Notes: generated from the letters alone by a model not told the origin. 64,000 nucleotides of DNA from Pseudomonas graminis (GCF_013201545.1 NZ_CP053746.1:2879001-2943000); one strand, 5' to 3'; numbered from the stretch's first letter, positions 37,622 to 49,051 are shown. Program-made: numbers and translations.

Positions 37622-39397
37622 ATGATGCGCAGCCATTATTGCGGCCAACTGAACGAGAGCCTGGAAGGTCAGGAAATTACCCTTTGCGGATGGGTCCATC
37701 GCCGTCGCGACCACGGGGGGGTGATTTTCCTCGACATTCGCGATCGTGAAGGTCTGGCCCAAGTGGTTTTCGATCCGGATCGTGCGGACACCTTCGCCAT
37801 CGCCGACCGTGTTCGCAGCGAATACGTGGTCAAGCTGACCGGCAAGGTACGTGCGCGTCCTGCCGGCGCCGTAAACCCGAACATGGCGTCGGGCGCGATC
37901 GAAGTGCTGGGCTATGAGCTGGAAGTCCTCAACGAGTCGGAAACCCCGCCGTTCCCGCTTAACGAATACTCCGACGTCGGCGAAGAAACCCGCCTGCGGT
38001 ATCGCTTCATCGACCTGCGTCGTCCGGAGATGGCTGAAAAGCTGCGTCTTCGCTCGCGCATCACCTCCAGCATCCGTGGCTTTCTGGACGGCAACGGCTT
38101 CCTCGATGTCGAGACGCCGATCCTCACTCGCGCCACGCCCGAAGGCGCTCGCGACTATCTGGTGCCAAGCCGTACCCACCCAGGCAGCTTCTTCGCCTTG
38201 CCGCAATCGCCCCAGCTGTTCAAACAGCTGCTAATGGTTGCCGGTTTCGACCGTTACTACCAGATCGCCAAGTGCTTCCGCGACGAAGACCTGCGTGCCG
38301 ACCGTCAGCCTGAATTCACTCAGATCGACATCGAGACCAGCTTCCTCAACGAAGAGGACATCATGGGCATCACCGAGACCATGGTCCGCAAGCTCTTCAA
38401 GGAAGTGCTGGATGTGGAGTTCGATGACTTCCCCCACATGACCTTCGAAGAAGCCATGCGCCGCTATGGCTCGGACAAACCAGACCTGCGTAACCCGCTG
38501 GAACTGGTTGACGTTGCCGATCAGCTTCAGGCCGTGGATTTCAAAGTGTTCAGCGGTCCTGCCAACGATCCGAAGTGCCGTGTGACGGCGCTGCGCGTTC
38601 CCGGCGGTGCAAGCATGCCGCGCAGCAAGATCGACGAGTACACCAAGTTCGTCGGCATCTACGGCGCCAAAGGTCTGGCCTACATCAAGGTCAACGAGCG
38701 CGCCAAGGGCGTCGAAGGCCTGCAGTCGCCGATCGTCAAGAACATCCCGGAAGCCAGCCTCAACGTGATCCTCGATCGCGTGGGCGCAGTGGACGGCGAC
38801 ATCGTGTTCTTCGGCGCGGACAAATTCAAAATCGTCAGCGAAGCACTGGGCGCTCTGCGCATCAAGCTGGGCCACGACCTGAACCTGCTCACCCGTGAAT
38901 GGGCGCCGATGTGGGTCGTTGATTTCCCGATGTTCGAGGAAAACGACGACGGCAGCTTCTCCGCGCTGCACCACCCGTTCACCGCGCCGAAATGCTCGCC
39001 TGAAGAGCTTGAGGCCAACCCTGCCACCGCGCTGTCCCGCGCGTACGACATGGTGCTGAACGGCACTGAGTTGGGCGGCGGTTCGATCCGTATCCACCGC
39101 AAGGAAATGCAGCAGGCCGTGTTCCGTCTGCTGGGCATTTCCGAAGACGAGCAGCAGGAGAAGTTCGGCTTCCTGCTCGACGCACTGAAGTACGGCGCGC
39201 CGCCCCACGGTGGTCTGGCGTTCGGTCTGGATCGTCTGGTTATGCTGATGACCGGCGCTCAGTCCATTCGTGAAGTCATTGCCTTCCCGAAAACCCAGAG
39301 TGCTGCGGATGTGATGACCCAGGCACCGGGCGTGGTCGATGCCAAGGCACTGCGCGAGCTGCACATCCGCCTGCGCGAAACGCCAAAGGCAGAGTAA
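37622..39397 (+). CDS. aspS: Aspartyl-tRNA synthetase
   Basis: Class IIb synthetase, 591 aa. It has an N-terminal OB-fold anticodon domain (about 5-105, [20 protein letters not shown]), catalytic motif 1 near 145, motif 2 ([20 protein letters not shown]), a bacterial GAD insertion domain (about 285-420), and motif 3 ([15 protein letters not shown]). Pseudomonads use a non-discriminating AspRS with the GatCAB amidotransferase; that property is known for the genus but not directly visible. Two ATG codons in tandem (37622, 37625) could start it; 37622 gives the length usual in the genus. Confidence 0.97.
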   Translation: MMRSHYCGQLNESLEGQEITLCGWVHRRRDHGGVIFLDIRDREGLAQVVFDPDRADTFAIADRVRSEYVVKLTGKVRARPAGAVNPNMASGAIEVLGYELEVLNESETPPFPLNEYSDVGEETRLRYRFIDLRRPEMAEKLRLRSRITSSIRGFLDGNGFLDVETPILTRATPEGARDYLVPSRTHPGSFFALPQSPQLFKQLLMVAGFDRYYQIAKCFRDEDLRADRQPEFTQIDIETSFLNEEDIMGITETMVRKLFKEVLDVEFDDFPHMTFEEAMRRYGSDKPDLRNPLELVDVADQLQAVDFKVFSGPANDPKCRVTALRVPGGASMPRSKIDEYTKFVGIYGAKGLAYIKVNERAKGVEGLQSPIVKNIPEASLNVILDRVGAVDGDIVFFGADKFKIVSEALGALRIKLGHDLNLLTREWAPMWVVDFPMFEENDDGSFSALHHPFTAPKCSPEELEANPATALSRAYDMVLNGTELGGGSIRIHRKEMQQAVFRLLGISEDEQQEKFGFLLDALKYGAPPHGGLAFGLDRLVMLMTGAQSIREVIAFPKTQSAADVMTQAPGVVDAKALRELHIRLRETPKAE

Positions 39398-39420
39398 GCC
39401 GTGTCGGCCTTTTAGGCATG

Positions 39421-39456
39421 GGCTCGGCGGACCGACTATTCGGTCCGCCCTGAGCC
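39421..39456 (+). terminator. Hairpin after aspS
   Basis: GCGGACCG/CGGTCCGC stem with a six-base loop, flanked by a further GGCTC/GAGCC pairing; 24 bp after the aspS stop. There is no T-run, so it may be an intrinsic terminator of poor form or an RNA stabiliser. Confidence 0.5.
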
Positions 39457-39544
39457 TCGTCCATTTCGGGCACTGATTCGAGTAAAGCGTCTGCGTTTGA
39501 GCGATCAAGCGCGTGCGTGCGTGTTTCAAGGTTTGGAGCGTGTT

Positions 39545-40291
39545 ATGGCTGGTCATTCCAAGTGGGCGAACATCAAGCACCGCAAAGAGCGTCAGGATGC
39601 CAAGAAAGGCAAGATCTTCACCAAGTGGATTCGCGAACTGACGGTCGCTGCCCGTCAGGGCGGCGGTGATCCGGCGTCGAACCCGCGCTTGCGTCTGGCG
39701 CAGGACAAGGCCCTTGGCGCGAACATGAGTCGCGACATCATCGACCGCGCCATCGCTCGTGGTGCCGGCGCCGCCGATGCCGATGATATGGTCGAACTGG
39801 GTTACGAAGGTTACGGCCCCGGCGGCGTTGCGGTCATGGTCGAAACCATGACTGATAACCGCAACCGGACCGCGGCTGCCGTGCGTCATGCGTTCAGCAA
39901 GTGCGGCGGCAACCTGGGGACTGACGGCTCGGTGTCTTATCTGTTCGAGCGCAAGGGGCAGATATCCTTCGCACCGGGCGTGGATGAAGACGCGCTGATC
40001 GAAGCTGCGATGGAAACGGATGCTGACGACGTAGTCACCCACGAAGATGGCTCCATTGACGTGTTCACTTCGTTCTCCAGTTTCTATGCCGTGCGCAACG
40101 CGCTGGAAGCCGCTGGTTTCACGCCCGCCGATGCGGAAATCGTGATGCAACCGACCACCAGTGCGGTGCTCGATCTGGACATGGCGGAAAAGGTCCTCAA
40201 GCTGATCGATATGCTGGAAGACCTGGATGACGTGCAGAACGTCTATTCCAACGCTGAAATCCCGGACGAGGTGCTGGAGCAGCTCGGCTGA
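39545..40291 (+). CDS. yebC: YebC/PmpR-family protein
   Basis: 248-aa protein of the YebC/TACO1 family. [20 protein letters not shown] is the family N-terminus. [20 protein letters not shown] and the acidic segment [20 protein letters not shown] follow. The orthologue in P. aeruginosa (PmpR, PA0964) is reported to repress the pqsR quorum-sensing promoter, and related proteins help ribosomes through polyproline stretches. It sits directly before ruvC, as in many proteobacteria. Confidence 0.95.
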   Translation: MAGHSKWANIKHRKERQDAKKGKIFTKWIRELTVAARQGGGDPASNPRLRLAQDKALGANMSRDIIDRAIARGAGAADADDMVELGYEGYGPGGVAVMVETMTDNRNRTAAAVRHAFSKCGGNLGTDGSVSYLFERKGQISFAPGVDEDALIEAAMETDADDVVTHEDGSIDVFTSFSSFYAVRNALEAAGFTPADAEIVMQPTTSAVLDLDMAEKVLKLIDMLEDLDDVQNVYSNAEIPDEVLEQLG

Positions 40292-40314
40292 TCCTTTGCC
40301 CGCTCGAACTTGAG

Positions 40315-40360
40315 GCCGGAGCGCACGAAGCGTTGATGATCAACGCTATCGGCCTCCGGC
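40315..40360. repeat. Nested inverted repeat between yebC and ruvC
   Basis: An outer 7-bp stem GCCGGAG/CTCCGGC (40315-40321 with 40354-40360) encloses a perfect 8-bp stem AGCGTTGA/TCAACGCT (40329-40336 with 40340-40347) with a three-base loop. It is followed by TTCTGCCTTTATG, so a weak terminator of yebC is possible. Confidence 0.7.
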
Positions 40361-40415
40361 TTCTGCCTTTATGCTGCGTCCAATTGTTTGCGTTACCTCT
40401 CAAGCTGCAGGCGTT

Positions 40416-40940
40416 ATGACTCTTATTTTAGGTATCGACCCCGGTTCAAGAATTACCGGGTTTGGCGTGGTGCGTGATACCGGGCGCGGCTGCGAGTACG
40501 TGGCCTCGGGCTGCATTCGCACGGGCACAGGCTTGCTCCATGAGCGGCTGCAGATCGTGTATCGCGGCGTGCGCGAAGTCATCCAGACGTACGGCCCGGT
40601 GACGATGGGCATCGAGAAGGTGTTCATGGCGCGCAACCCGGACTCGGCCTTGAAGCTGGGTCAGGCCCGCGGTGCGGCGATTGTTGCGGGTGCCGAAGAA
40701 GGGCTGGAGATCGCCGAGTACACCGCGACTCAGGTCAAGCAGGCCGTCGCCGGAACGGGCGGCGCCAACAAGGATCAGGTGATGATGATGGTCATGCACC
40801 TGCTCAAGCTGACCACCAAGCCTCAAGTGGATGCGTCGGATGCACTGGCAATCGCCATGTGTCACGCGCATACCCGATCCAGCCTCATCCCTCACGGCCT
40901 GAATACGGCGCGCAGTCGTGGCGGACGTCTGCGGCTGTGA
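40416..40940 (+). CDS. ruvC: Holliday-junction endonuclease RuvC
   Basis: Junction resolvase of 174 aa. RNase H-fold catalytic acidic residues are in [17 protein letters not shown] (Asp7), IEKVFMARN (Glu), and the C-terminal [14 protein letters not shown] (two Asp). The ATG at 40416 is the family start; the frame is open further upstream. First gene of the ruvCAB block. Confidence 0.97.
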   Translation: MTLILGIDPGSRITGFGVVRDTGRGCEYVASGCIRTGTGLLHERLQIVYRGVREVIQTYGPVTMGIEKVFMARNPDSALKLGQARGAAIVAGAEEGLEIAEYTATQVKQAVAGTGGANKDQVMMMVMHLLKLTTKPQVDASDALAIAMCHAHTRSSLIPHGLNTARSRGGRLRL

Positions 40941-41001
40941 TGGCATTATTCGCGTTAGTACGGCCCGTCCTGGCGATGGGCATCTGGAAAGGATTTGATT
41001 C

Positions 41002-41610
41002 GTGATTGGACGTCTACGCGGTACGTTGGTCGAGAAGCAGCCGCCGCATCTGGTACTGGATGTCAACGGCGTTGGTTACGAGGTCGAAGTGCCCATGACC
41101 ACGCTCTATCGCCTGCCTCATCTGGGCGAAATCGTGACGCTGCATATCCATCTGGTGGTCCGCGAAGACGCGCACCTGCTGTTCGGTTTCTACGAAAAGC
41201 GTGACCGCGAGATGTTTCGCGAGCTGATTCGCCTGAACGGCGTCGGGCCGAAGCTGGCGCTGGCCCTGATGTCGACGCTGGAAGTGGACGAATTGGTGCG
41301 TTGTGTGCAGGCGCAGGACACCTCCGCGCTGACCCGCGTCCCGGGCGTTGGCAAGAAGACCGCCGAGCGGTTGCTGGTTGAGCTGAAGGATCGCTTCAAG
41401 GCGTGGGATTCGTTGCCAGGTACCTTCGCGCTCGTGTCGGACGGGCCGGGCGCGCCGATTCCAGTGGCGACGGCCGAGTCGGATGCTGTCAGCGCGTTGA
41501 TTTCCCTGGGCTACAAGCCCCAGGAGGCGAGCAAAGCGGTGACCGCGATAAAAGACAAGAATCTCAGCAGCGAAGACCTCATTCGCCGCGCACTGAAGGG
41601 GATGCTGTAA
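41002..41610 (+). CDS. ruvA: Holliday-junction binding protein RuvA
   Basis: 202-aa junction-specific DNA-binding subunit that tetramerises on four-way junctions and loads RuvB. The N-terminal OB domain begins [20 protein letters not shown]. Two helix-hairpin-helix motifs follow ([19 protein letters not shown] and [19 protein letters not shown]). The C-terminal RuvB-regulating domain starts near 155. GTG start at 41002; ruvB begins immediately at the next base after the stop. Confidence 0.97.
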   Translation: MIGRLRGTLVEKQPPHLVLDVNGVGYEVEVPMTTLYRLPHLGEIVTLHIHLVVREDAHLLFGFYEKRDREMFRELIRLNGVGPKLALALMSTLEVDELVRCVQAQDTSALTRVPGVGKKTAERLLVELKDRFKAWDSLPGTFALVSDGPGAPIPVATAESDAVSALISLGYKPQEASKAVTAIKDKNLSSEDLIRRALKGML

Positions 41611-42666
41611 GTGATAGACGCCGACCGTCTGATCGCCGCGACCGGGCGTGACCGTGACGAGCAACTGGACCGTGCGATTCGGCCGCTGAGCCTGGCCGAT
41701 TACATTGGTCAGCCCACCGTGCGTGAGCAGATGGAACTGTTCATTCAGGCGGCGCGCGGGCGCAGTGAAGCGCTGGATCACACGCTGATCTTCGGTCCGC
41801 CAGGCCTGGGTAAAACCACACTGGCGCATATCATCGCCCAGGAAATGGGAGTATCGATCAAGAGCACCTCGGGCCCCGTGCTTGAACGACCGGGTGATCT
41901 TGCGGCGATTCTCACCAATCTTGAGCCCCACGACGTGCTGTTCATCGATGAAATCCACCGTCTGTCACCCATCGTTGAGGAAGTGCTGTACCCGGCGATG
42001 GAAGATTTCCAGCTGGACATCATGATCGGTGAGGGCCCTGCGGCGCGCTCCATCAAGCTTGATCTGCCGCCGTTCACACTGGTCGGCGCGACGACTCGCG
42101 CAGGCATGCTGACCAATCCGCTGCGTGACCGCTTCGGTATCGTGCAGCGTCTTGAGTTCTACAGCACTGCGGATCTGGCCACGATTGTGTCGCGCTCGGC
42201 GAAAATTCTCGGGCTGTACATCGAGGACGAAGGCGCATTCGAGATTGCCCGTCGTGCACGGGGTACGCCGCGGATCGCCAATCGGCTGCTGCGTCGGGTG
42301 AGGGATTTCGCCGAAGTACGCGCCAAGGGCGAGATCACCAAAGCCATTGCGGATCTCGCGCTGAACCTGCTGGACGTCGACGAGCGCGGATTCGATCACC
42401 AGGATCGACGCTTGCTGCTGACGATGATCGAGAAGTTCGACGGCGGGCCGGTCGGGGTGGATAACCTTGCGGCGGCCATCAGCGAAGAACGACACACAAT
42501 TGAAGATGTGCTGGAGCCCTATTTGATTCAGCAAGGCTATATGATGCGCACACCTCGCGGTCGCATGGTCACGCGGCATGCGTATTTGCACTTCGGTCTG
42601 AACATCCCCTCGCGCCTGGGCGACCGTGCGGTGCTGGATGAACCGATCGAAGACCCTGACGAATAA
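41611..42666 (+). CDS. ruvB: Holliday-junction branch-migration helicase RuvB
   Basis: 351-aa AAA+ motor. Walker A is [13 protein letters not shown] (about residues 64-76), Walker B VLFIDEIH, sensor 1 LVGATTRAG, and the arginine finger/sensor 2 region [17 protein letters not shown]. The C-terminal winged-helix domain ends with [21 protein letters not shown] start directly after ruvA, so the two are translationally coupled. Confidence 0.98.
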   Translation: MIDADRLIAATGRDRDEQLDRAIRPLSLADYIGQPTVREQMELFIQAARGRSEALDHTLIFGPPGLGKTTLAHIIAQEMGVSIKSTSGPVLERPGDLAAILTNLEPHDVLFIDEIHRLSPIVEEVLYPAMEDFQLDIMIGEGPAARSIKLDLPPFTLVGATTRAGMLTNPLRDRFGIVQRLEFYSTADLATIVSRSAKILGLYIEDEGAFEIARRARGTPRIANRLLRRVRDFAEVRAKGEITKAIADLALNLLDVDERGFDHQDRRLLLTMIEKFDGGPVGVDNLAAAISEERHTIEDVLEPYLIQQGYMMRTPRGRMVTRHAYLHFGLNIPSRLGDRAVLDEPIEDPDE

Positions 42667-42803
42667 ATGCACGATCAACCGATTTATTCGGGTGTTTGGT
42701 GGTCTGACGGGCAGTCACCGCAAAGTGATGTGGCGCAGGCAGTAAAAACGATGAAAAACAGTTGCCTGGCCGGATTGGCAACCTGAGGAGTAAGCACTAG
42801 AGT

Positions 42804-43274
42804 ATGCGCGCGCAAAACGGGGCTCAGTCGTTCGCACATCGTTGTCGCGTTTATTACGAGGACACCGATGCCGGCGGCATCGTTTATTACGTCAATTACC
42901 TGAAATTCATGGAGCGGGCTCGAACCGAGCGACTGCGGGAACTGGGCTTTGCCCAATCCGCAATGGCGGGTATCGAGAACCTGTTGTTCGTCGTGCATTC
43001 AAGCGAGGCTCGGTACCACAAGCCCGCGCGGCTGGACGACGAACTGCTGATCAGCGCCGAAGTAATCGAATTGAACCGCGCCAGCCTGCGCTTTCAGCAA
43101 CAGGTCAGGCGGGCTGCGGATGATGTGCTGCTCTGCGAAGGGCAGTTTTTGGTGGCGTGTGTGCGCGCCGACAGTTTGAAACCCCGGGCCATTCCCGAAG
43201 CTCTGCGCACGGCCTTTGCCGGGCAGGGCGGCGCGGGTACACATTCAGAGCAGGAGATACAGCGTGGAAGCTAA
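42804..43274 (+). CDS. ybgC: Tol-Pal-associated acyl-CoA thioesterase YbgC
   Basis: Hot-dog-fold thioesterase, 156 aa, first gene of the Tol-Pal operon. The active-site motif [20 protein letters not shown] has the catalytic Asp and the typical 4-hydroxybenzoyl-CoA-thioesterase pattern. In E. coli YbgC acts on short- or long-chain acyl-CoA or ACP and is linked to phospholipid metabolism. It overlaps the tolQ start by 11 bases. Confidence 0.94.
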   Translation: MRAQNGAQSFAHRCRVYYEDTDAGGIVYYVNYLKFMERARTERLRELGFAQSAMAGIENLLFVVHSSEARYHKPARLDDELLISAEVIELNRASLRFQQQVRRAADDVLLCEGQFLVACVRADSLKPRAIPEALRTAFAGQGGAGTHSEQEIQRGS

Positions 43275-43959
43275 CGTCGTCGACCATTCCTCCATGTGGA
43301 GTTTGGTCAGCAATGCCAGCGTGGTTGTGCAGTTGGTAATGCTGATCCTGGTGGCCGCCTCGGTCACCTCGTGGATCATGATTTTTCAGCGCAGCGCCAT
43401 GTTGCGCGCCGGGCGTAAGGCCTTGGACAGCTTCGAGGAGCGCTTCTGGTCAGGCATCGATCTGTCCAAGCTTTACCGTCAGGCTGGCAGCAACCCGGAC
43501 CCTGACTCCGGCGTAGAGCAGATCTTCCGCGCGGGCTTCAAAGAGTTCTCCCGTCTGCGTCAGCAGGCCGGCGTCGATCCGGATGCGGTGATGGAAGGTG
43601 TTGCCCGTGCCATGCGCGTTGCCATCTCCCGTGAAGAAGAAAAGCTCGAGCAGAGCCTGCCGTTCCTGGCAACCGTCGGTTCCACCAGCCCGTACATCGG
43701 TCTGTTCGGTACCGTATGGGGCATCATGAACTCCTTCCGCGGTCTGGCCACTGCGCAGCAAGCCACTCTGGCCACGGTCGCACCGGGTATCGCCGAAGCA
43801 CTGATTGCCACCGCTATCGGCCTGTTCGCAGCGATCCCTGCGGTCATCGCTTACAACCGCTTCGCCGCTCGTGGCGAGAACCTGATCGGTCGCTACTACA
43901 CATTCGCCGACGAGTTCCAGGCGATCCTGCACCGTAAAGTGCACACCAGCGAAGAATAA
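43264..43959 (+). CDS. tolQ: TolQ, proton-motive-force subunit of Tol-Pal
   Basis: 231-aa inner-membrane protein with three transmembrane helices (residues 15-38, 133-155 and 170-190), homologous to ExbB/MotA. It forms the pentameric proton channel with TolR to energise TolA. The conserved motif [16 protein letters not shown] is present in the second helix. The GTG at 43264 has AGGAG eight bases upstream; it overlaps the end of ybgC. Confidence 0.96.
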   Translation: MEANVVDHSSMWSLVSNASVVVQLVMLILVAASVTSWIMIFQRSAMLRAGRKALDSFEERFWSGIDLSKLYRQAGSNPDPDSGVEQIFRAGFKEFSRLRQQAGVDPDAVMEGVARAMRVAISREEEKLEQSLPFLATVGSTSPYIGLFGTVWGIMNSFRGLATAQQATLATVAPGIAEALIATAIGLFAAIPAVIAYNRFAARGENLIGRYYTFADEFQAILHRKVHTSEE

Positions 43960-43973
43960 GCAGGTATTTCCCA

Positions 43974-44438
43974 ATGGCTTTAATCGCTCGCGGCCGACGC
44001 AACAAGCGCAAGCCGGTCGCCGAAATGAACGTGGTGCCGTACATCGACGTGATGCTGGTGCTGCTGGTCATCTTCATGGTGACGGCTCCGATGATCAACC
44101 AGGGCGTGAAAGTTGATCTGCCCAAGGTCTCCAGCGAGGCTTTGCCGCAGGACAACAACAATCAGGTCCTGACGATCTCGATCAAGGCTGACAAGACCTA
44201 TTACTGGAACCTTGGCAGCGAAGTCGACACCGACAAGCAAATGGACAAGGCGATGACCTTGCCGCAACTGACCAGCGCAGTGACCAAAATCATTGCTGCC
44301 GGTCGTGACGCTGGCAAGCAGACTCAAGTGTTCATCCGTGGCGACAAGACGGTCGACTACGGCGCCGTGATGGGCACGATGGGCGGGTTGCAGAAGGCCG
44401 GGGTCGGGAACGTTGGTTTGATTACCGAGGCCCCCTGA
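43974..44438 (+). CDS. tolR: TolR, proton-motive-force subunit of Tol-Pal
   Basis: 154-aa protein with a single transmembrane helix (about residues 23-43). NVVPYIDVMLVLLVIFMVTA holds the proton-path Asp of the TolR/ExbD family. The periplasmic domain (45-154) ends in TMGGLQKAGVGNVGLITE. The stop overlaps the tolA start by one base (TGATG). Confidence 0.96.
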   Translation: MALIARGRRNKRKPVAEMNVVPYIDVMLVLLVIFMVTAPMINQGVKVDLPKVSSEALPQDNNNQVLTISIKADKTYYWNLGSEVDTDKQMDKAMTLPQLTSAVTKIIAAGRDAGKQTQVFIRGDKTVDYGAVMGTMGGLQKAGVGNVGLITEAP

Positions 44439-45529
44439 TGCAGCCGATTCGAGAGCCGTCCGCCTCGGAAAGCTACTTCTGGCCGTCCGTCTGGGCGGTA
44501 GGACTGCACGTCCTGATTTTTGGTTTGTTGTTCGTCAGCTTCGCAATGACGCCTGAGCTTCCTGAAGCCAGGCCGATTGTCCAGGCAACGCTCTATCAGT
44601 TGAAATCAAAAAGTCAGGCAACCACCCAGACCAACCAGAAGCTTGCCGGTGAGGCGAAGAAATCCGCTGCGCGACAAACCGAAGTCGAGCAGATGGAGCA
44701 GAAAAAAGTTGAGCAAGAGGCGGTGAAGGCGGCGGAACAAAAGAAAGCCGATGCCGCTCAAAAAGCCGAAGAACAAAAGGCCGAGGAAGCGAAGAAAGCT
44801 GACGACGCCAAAAAAGCCGATGACGCTAAAAAGGCTGCGGAAGACGCCAAGAAAGCCGAAGCCAAAAAAGCGGATGACGCGAAGAAAACCGCCGAAGAGA
44901 AACAATTGGCTGATATAGCCAAGAAGAAAGCCGAAGACGACGCGAAGAAGAAAGCCGAGGAAGACGCCAAGCGTGCGGCCGCTGAGGAAGCCAAGAAACA
45001 GGCTGCCGAGGACGCGAAGAAGCAGGCTGCGGACGACGCCAAGAAAAAGGCTGCTGAAGACGCGAAGAAGAAAGCGGCTGAGGATGCCAAGAAGAAGTCG
45101 GCCGAGGACGCGAAGAAGAAGGCGCAGGACGCTGCCCGCAAATCGGCGGAAGACAAGAAGGCGCAAGCACTGGCCGACCTGCTTTCCGATAAGCCGGAAC
45201 GCCAGCAGGCGCTGGCCGATGAGCGTGGCGATGAAGTGGCTGGCAGCTTCGATGACTTGATTCGCTCTCGAGCCGCTGAAGGCTGGGCACGTCCACCTTC
45301 TGCGCGCAAGGGCATGACGGTCGTCCTGCAGATCAACATGTTGCCGGACGGCACCTTGACTTCGGTCACGGTGAGCAAGTCCAGCGGCGATGGTCCTTTC
45401 GACAGTTCAGCAGTAGCGGCGGTCAAGAATATTGGTCGTTTGACAGAGATGCAGGGGATGAAGCCTTCGGACTTCGCGCCTTACCGTTCATTCAAGATGA
45501 CATTCACACCTGAGGACCTAGCCTTGTGA
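44438..45529 (+). CDS. tolA: TolA, transperiplasmic connector of Tol-Pal
   Basis: 363-aa protein with an N-terminal transmembrane anchor ([19 protein letters not shown], about residues 13-31), a long alpha-helical rod of Ala-Lys-Glu-Asp repeats (DAKKKA and variants, about residues 60-255), and a C-terminal globular domain (about 270-363). It transmits TolQR energy to Pal. The repeat segment is very lysine/alanine-rich and its length may vary between strains by slippage. It overlaps tolB by four bases. Confidence 0.95.
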   Translation: MQPIREPSASESYFWPSVWAVGLHVLIFGLLFVSFAMTPELPEARPIVQATLYQLKSKSQATTQTNQKLAGEAKKSAARQTEVEQMEQKKVEQEAVKAAEQKKADAAQKAEEQKAEEAKKADDAKKADDAKKAAEDAKKAEAKKADDAKKTAEEKQLADIAKKKAEDDAKKKAEEDAKRAAAEEAKKQAAEDAKKQAADDAKKKAAEDAKKKAAEDAKKKSAEDAKKKAQDAARKSAEDKKAQALADLLSDKPERQQALADERGDEVAGSFDDLIRSRAAEGWARPPSARKGMTVVLQINMLPDGTLTSVTVSKSSGDGPFDSSAVAAVKNIGRLTEMQGMKPSDFAPYRSFKMTFTPEDLAL

Positions 45530-46827
45530 TTAACCTTCTTCGAGGAATGCTTGTCGTTCTGTGTTGCGCAGCGGGTTTCGCCGCTGCCGACGAAAAGAAC
45601 ATTCTGGTAACAAGCGGCAGTGACCGCGCCACGCCTATCGCGGTCGTACCTTTTGGCTTGCAGGGCGGCAGCGTACTGCCGGAAGACATGGCCAAGATCA
45701 TTGGCAACGACCTGCAGAACTCGGGCTACTACTCGCCGATTCCAAAGGAAAACATGATCAGCCAGCCAAGCCAGGCCAGCGAAGTCATCTTCCGCGACTG
45801 GAAAGCACTGGGCGCGCAGTACGTGATGGTCGGCAGCATCGTTCCTTCGGGCGGTCGCCTGCAGGTCCAATACGCACTGTTCAACGTGGCCACCGAGCAG
45901 CAGGTTCTGACCGGCAACGTTTCGGGCACAGCTGACCAGCTGCGTGATATGTCGCACTACATCGCCGACCAGTCGTTCGAAAAACTGACCGGCATCAAGG
46001 GTGCGTTTTCGACCCGTATGCTGTACGTGACTGCCGAGCGTTTCTCCACTGACAACACTCGCTACACGCTGCAGCGTTCGGACTACGACGGCGCCCGCGC
46101 GGTGACACTGCTGCAGTCCCGTGAACCGATCCTGTCGCCACGCTTTGCGCCGGACGGCAAGCGCATTGCCTATGTGTCGTTTGAGCAGAAGCGTCCGCGC
46201 ATTTTCGTTCAGCACATCGACACCGGTCGCCGCGAGCAAATCACCAACTTCGAAGGCCTGAACGGCGCGCCTGCGTGGTCCCCGGACGGCAGCAAGCTGG
46301 CGATGGTCTTGTCGAAAGATGGCAACCCGGAAATCTATGTGATGAATCTGGCGTCGCGTCAATTGTCGCGAGTGACCAACGATTCCTCCATTGATACAGA
46401 ACCGTTCTTCGGTAAAGACGGCTCGACGCTTTACTTCACGTCTGATCGCGGCGGCAAGCCACAAATTTATAAAACCAATATTAATGGCGGAGGGGCAGAG
46501 CGCGTTACTTTCATCGGTAACTACAATGCCAACCCTAAGTTATCGGCGGATGAAAAGACTCTGGTGATGATCCATCGTCAAGATGGCTTCACCAACTTCA
46601 AGGTGGCGGCTCAGGATTTGCAGCGCGGTAGCGTAAAAATCCTCACAGACAGCAACCTTGATGAGTCGCCTACTGTTGCGCCTAACGGCACCATGGTAAT
46701 CTACGCCACCCGCCAGCAGGGCCGGGGAGTCTTGATGCTCGTGTCCATTAATGGACGCGTAAGGCTCCCGCTTCCTACCGCTCAAGGCGAAGTCAGAGAA
46801 CCTTCCTGGTCCCCTTACCTGAACTGA
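45526..46827 (+). CDS. tolB: TolB, periplasmic beta-propeller of Tol-Pal
   Basis: 433-aa protein with a signal peptide ([14 protein letters not shown]). An N-terminal alpha/beta domain is followed from about residue 195 by a six-bladed WD40-like propeller with recurrent PxWSPDGxK motifs ([36 protein letters not shown]). It binds Pal and TolA. GTG start overlapping the tolA stop. Confidence 0.96.
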   Translation: MINLLRGMLVVLCCAAGFAAADEKNILVTSGSDRATPIAVVPFGLQGGSVLPEDMAKIIGNDLQNSGYYSPIPKENMISQPSQASEVIFRDWKALGAQYVMVGSIVPSGGRLQVQYALFNVATEQQVLTGNVSGTADQLRDMSHYIADQSFEKLTGIKGAFSTRMLYVTAERFSTDNTRYTLQRSDYDGARAVTLLQSREPILSPRFAPDGKRIAYVSFEQKRPRIFVQHIDTGRREQITNFEGLNGAPAWSPDGSKLAMVLSKDGNPEIYVMNLASRQLSRVTNDSSIDTEPFFGKDGSTLYFTSDRGGKPQIYKTNINGGGAERVTFIGNYNANPKLSADEKTLVMIHRQDGFTNFKVAAQDLQRGSVKILTDSNLDESPTVAPNGTMVIYATRQQGRGVLMLVSINGRVRLPLPTAQGEVREPSWSPYLN

Positions 46828-46880
46828 CGCGGCGCTTTACGTTGTACTTAACACACTTGGGGTTCATTAGGAGTTTTACG

Positions 46881-47384
46881 ATGGAAATGCTGAAGTTTGG
46901 TAAATTTGCTGCGCTGGCTCTGGCCATGGCCGTAGCTGTAGGTTGCTCGTCCAAAGGCGGCGACAATGCCGGTGCTGGCGGCGCTGCTGTAGATCCTAAC
47001 GCTGGTTACGGCGCTAACTCTGGCGCTGTTGATGGCAGCTTGAGCGAAGAAGCTGCTCTGCGCGCTATCACTACTTTCTACTTCGAATACGACAGTTCTG
47101 ACCTGAAACCAGAAGCCATGCGCGCTCTGGACGTTCACGCCAAAGACCTGAAAGCCAACGGCGCTCGCGTAGTTCTGGAAGGCAACACCGACGAACGCGG
47201 TACTCGCGAATACAACCTGGCACTGGGCGAGCGTCGTGCGAAAGCCGTTCAACGCTACCTGGTTCTGCAGGGCGTTTCGCCAGCTCAGCTGGAACTCGTT
47301 TCCTACGGTGAAGAGCGTCCAGTTGCTACCGGTAACGACGAGCAATCGTGGGCTCAAAACCGTCGCGTCGAACTGCGTAAGTAA
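46881..47384 (+). CDS. pal: Peptidoglycan-associated lipoprotein Pal
   Basis: 167-aa outer-membrane lipoprotein. From ATG 46881, which has TAGGAG upstream, the lipobox gives Cys22 (AVAVGC). The OmpA-like peptidoglycan-binding domain (about residues 60-165) has [26 protein letters not shown] (the diaminopimelate-binding Asp-Glu-Arg motif) and [13 protein letters not shown]. It is the P. aeruginosa OprL equivalent. Confidence 0.97.
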   Translation: MEMLKFGKFAALALAMAVAVGCSSKGGDNAGAGGAAVDPNAGYGANSGAVDGSLSEEAALRAITTFYFEYDSSDLKPEAMRALDVHAKDLKANGARVVLEGNTDERGTREYNLALGERRAKAVQRYLVLQGVSPAQLELVSYGEERPVATGNDEQSWAQNRRVELRK

Positions 47385-47390
47385 TTTGAC

Positions 47391-48209
47391 ATGCGAACGT
47401 GCCGACGTGCTTTAACCGTTTTGGCTCTCACCCTTCCTCTTGCAGCGATGGGTGCGGTTCCTGTGGTCGATGACAACTCTGGCTCTGCTGGTAGCAGTTA
47501 TCCGCCATCGGGTTATGGTACGTCTGGCGCCTACGCCGGAGGTGCGGCTACGGCCGCGCCTTCGGCGCAAGGTCAGCTGTTCATGCAGTTGCAGCAAATG
47601 CAGGACGAAATTTCGCGCTTGCGTGGAATGGTGGAAGTCCAGCAGAACGATATCCAGCAGATGAAGCAAGAAGCGCTGGATCGTTATAAGGATCTCGACT
47701 CCCGAATCGGAGCTGGAGGCGCATCTGCCCCATCAGCTGCCAACAATTCTGCTTCCGACGGCGGCAGCAATGCCGGCGGAGCACCCGCGTCATCAACCGC
47801 TCAAGCGCCTCAGGCGAGCAGCGAGCCCGGTGACCCAGCGAAAGAAAAGCTCTATTACGACGCTGCTTTCGACTTGATCAAAGCGAAGGATTTCGACAAG
47901 GCCAGTCAGGCGTTTGCGGCTTTCTTGCGCAAATACCCGAACAGCCAGTATGCGGGCAACGCCCAATACTGGTTGGGCGAAGTGAACCTGGCCAAAGGCG
48001 ACCTTCAAGGTGCCGGTCAGGCCTTTGCAAAGGTCAGTCAGCTCTACCCAAAGCACGCCAAAGTGCCTGATTCCCTGTACAAGTTGGCGGACGTTGAACG
48101 TCGCCTGGGTCACACCGACAAAGTGAAGGGTATCCTTCAGCAAGTTGTTGCTCAGTACCCGGCCAGTTCAGCCGCTCAGCTGGCACAGCGGGACCTGCAG
48201 CGTCTCTGA
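47391..48209 (+). CDS. cpoB: CpoB (YbgF), cell-division coordinator
   Basis: 272-aa periplasmic protein with a signal peptide (ALTVLALTLPLAAMG). An N-terminal coiled coil (about 60-100, LQQMQDEISRLRGMVEVQQ) trimerises. A Ser/Ala-rich linker leads to three tetratricopeptide-like repeats from about 145 (YYDAAFDLIKAKDFDKASQ, AQYWLGEVNLAKGDLQGAG and a third). In E. coli it couples peptidoglycan synthesis (PBP1B) with Tol-mediated outer-membrane constriction. It lies 6 bp after pal. Confidence 0.94.
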   Translation: MRTCRRALTVLALTLPLAAMGAVPVVDDNSGSAGSSYPPSGYGTSGAYAGGAATAAPSAQGQLFMQLQQMQDEISRLRGMVEVQQNDIQQMKQEALDRYKDLDSRIGAGGASAPSAANNSASDGGSNAGGAPASSTAQAPQASSEPGDPAKEKLYYDAAFDLIKAKDFDKASQAFAAFLRKYPNSQYAGNAQYWLGEVNLAKGDLQGAGQAFAKVSQLYPKHAKVPDSLYKLADVERRLGHTDKVKGILQQVVAQYPASSAAQLAQRDLQRL

Positions 48210-48238
48210 TTGCCAGGCAATCTGACCGCTGATTCAAG

Positions 48239-48263
48239 AAAGCCGCGCATTGCGCGGCTTTCT
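48239..48263 (+). terminator. Terminator of the Tol-Pal operon
   Basis: AAAGCCGCGC/GCGCGGCTTT perfect ten-bp stem with a two-base loop, then TCTTCG; 29 bp after cpoB. Confidence 0.85.
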
Positions 48264-48388
48264 TCGTTAGAATTCCGCCCCCGAAATTCCGGTATTGACT
48301 ACGCTTCCGTGGATTCTGCGTGTGCAGGGTGTACAGAAGTGCCTGACGGAGGCGGATGGCCTGTTTAGCCGTTACGCCCGTGGCCCTT

Positions 48389-49036
48389 ATGCAAGACACA
48401 TTACGCATCACCGAAGTTTTCTACTCTTTGCAGGGTGAAACGCGCACGGCAGGCTTGCCTACCGTTTTCGTGCGTCTCACCGGCTGTCCATTGCGTTGCG
48501 GTTATTGCGACAGCGAATACGCCTTCACGGGCGGAACCATCCAGACTCTCGATTCACTGATGGAGCAGGTTGCCAGCTACCGCCCGCGCTACGTCTGCGT
48601 CACAGGCGGCGAGCCCTTGGCGCAGCCAAACGCCATCCCTTTGCTTCAGCGGCTGTGTGACGCGGGCTACGAGGTTTCGCTGGAAACCAGTGGCGCGCTG
48701 GACATCTCCAAGGTCGATCCCCGCGTGAGCCGTGTCGTCGACCTGAAAACCCCGGGTTCAAAAGAAGTGGCGCGCAATCGATACGAAAATATCGAGCTGC
48801 TCACGTCCAACGACCAGATCAAATTCGTGATTTGTTCGCGAGAAGACTACGACTGGGCCGTCTCGAAGATCATTCAGTACGGTTTGGACCGTCGTGCCGG
48901 CGAAGTGCTGTTTTCCCCTGTCCACCGCGATCTGAACGTCAGAGACCTGGCCGACTGGATCGTGGCCGACAACCTTCCGGTGCGTCTGCAGTTGCAGTTG
49001 CACAAAATCCTGTGGAACGACGAGCCGGGGCGATAA
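48389..49036 (+). CDS. queE: 7-carboxy-7-deazaguanine synthase QueE
   Basis: Radical-SAM ring-contraction enzyme (215 aa) that converts 6-carboxy-tetrahydropterin to 7-carboxy-7-deazaguanine in queuosine synthesis. ITEVFYSLQGETRTAGLPTV is the QueE substrate region, and the cluster motif is LTGCPLRCGYCDSEYAF. GGEPLAQPNA follows for SAM binding. ATG 48389 is the family start; the frame is open 11 codons upstream. queC follows closely, so the two act in sequence. Confidence 0.95.
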   Translation: MQDTLRITEVFYSLQGETRTAGLPTVFVRLTGCPLRCGYCDSEYAFTGGTIQTLDSLMEQVASYRPRYVCVTGGEPLAQPNAIPLLQRLCDAGYEVSLETSGALDISKVDPRVSRVVDLKTPGSKEVARNRYENIELLTSNDQIKFVICSREDYDWAVSKIIQYGLDRRAGEVLFSPVHRDLNVRDLADWIVADNLPVRLQLQLHKILWNDEPGR

Positions 49037-49051
49037 ATGAGTGAGCAACCG

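Noticed and set aside
38231..40150. 639-codon minus-strand open frame
   Set aside because: Shadow of aspS and yebC, no domain, no ribosome site.
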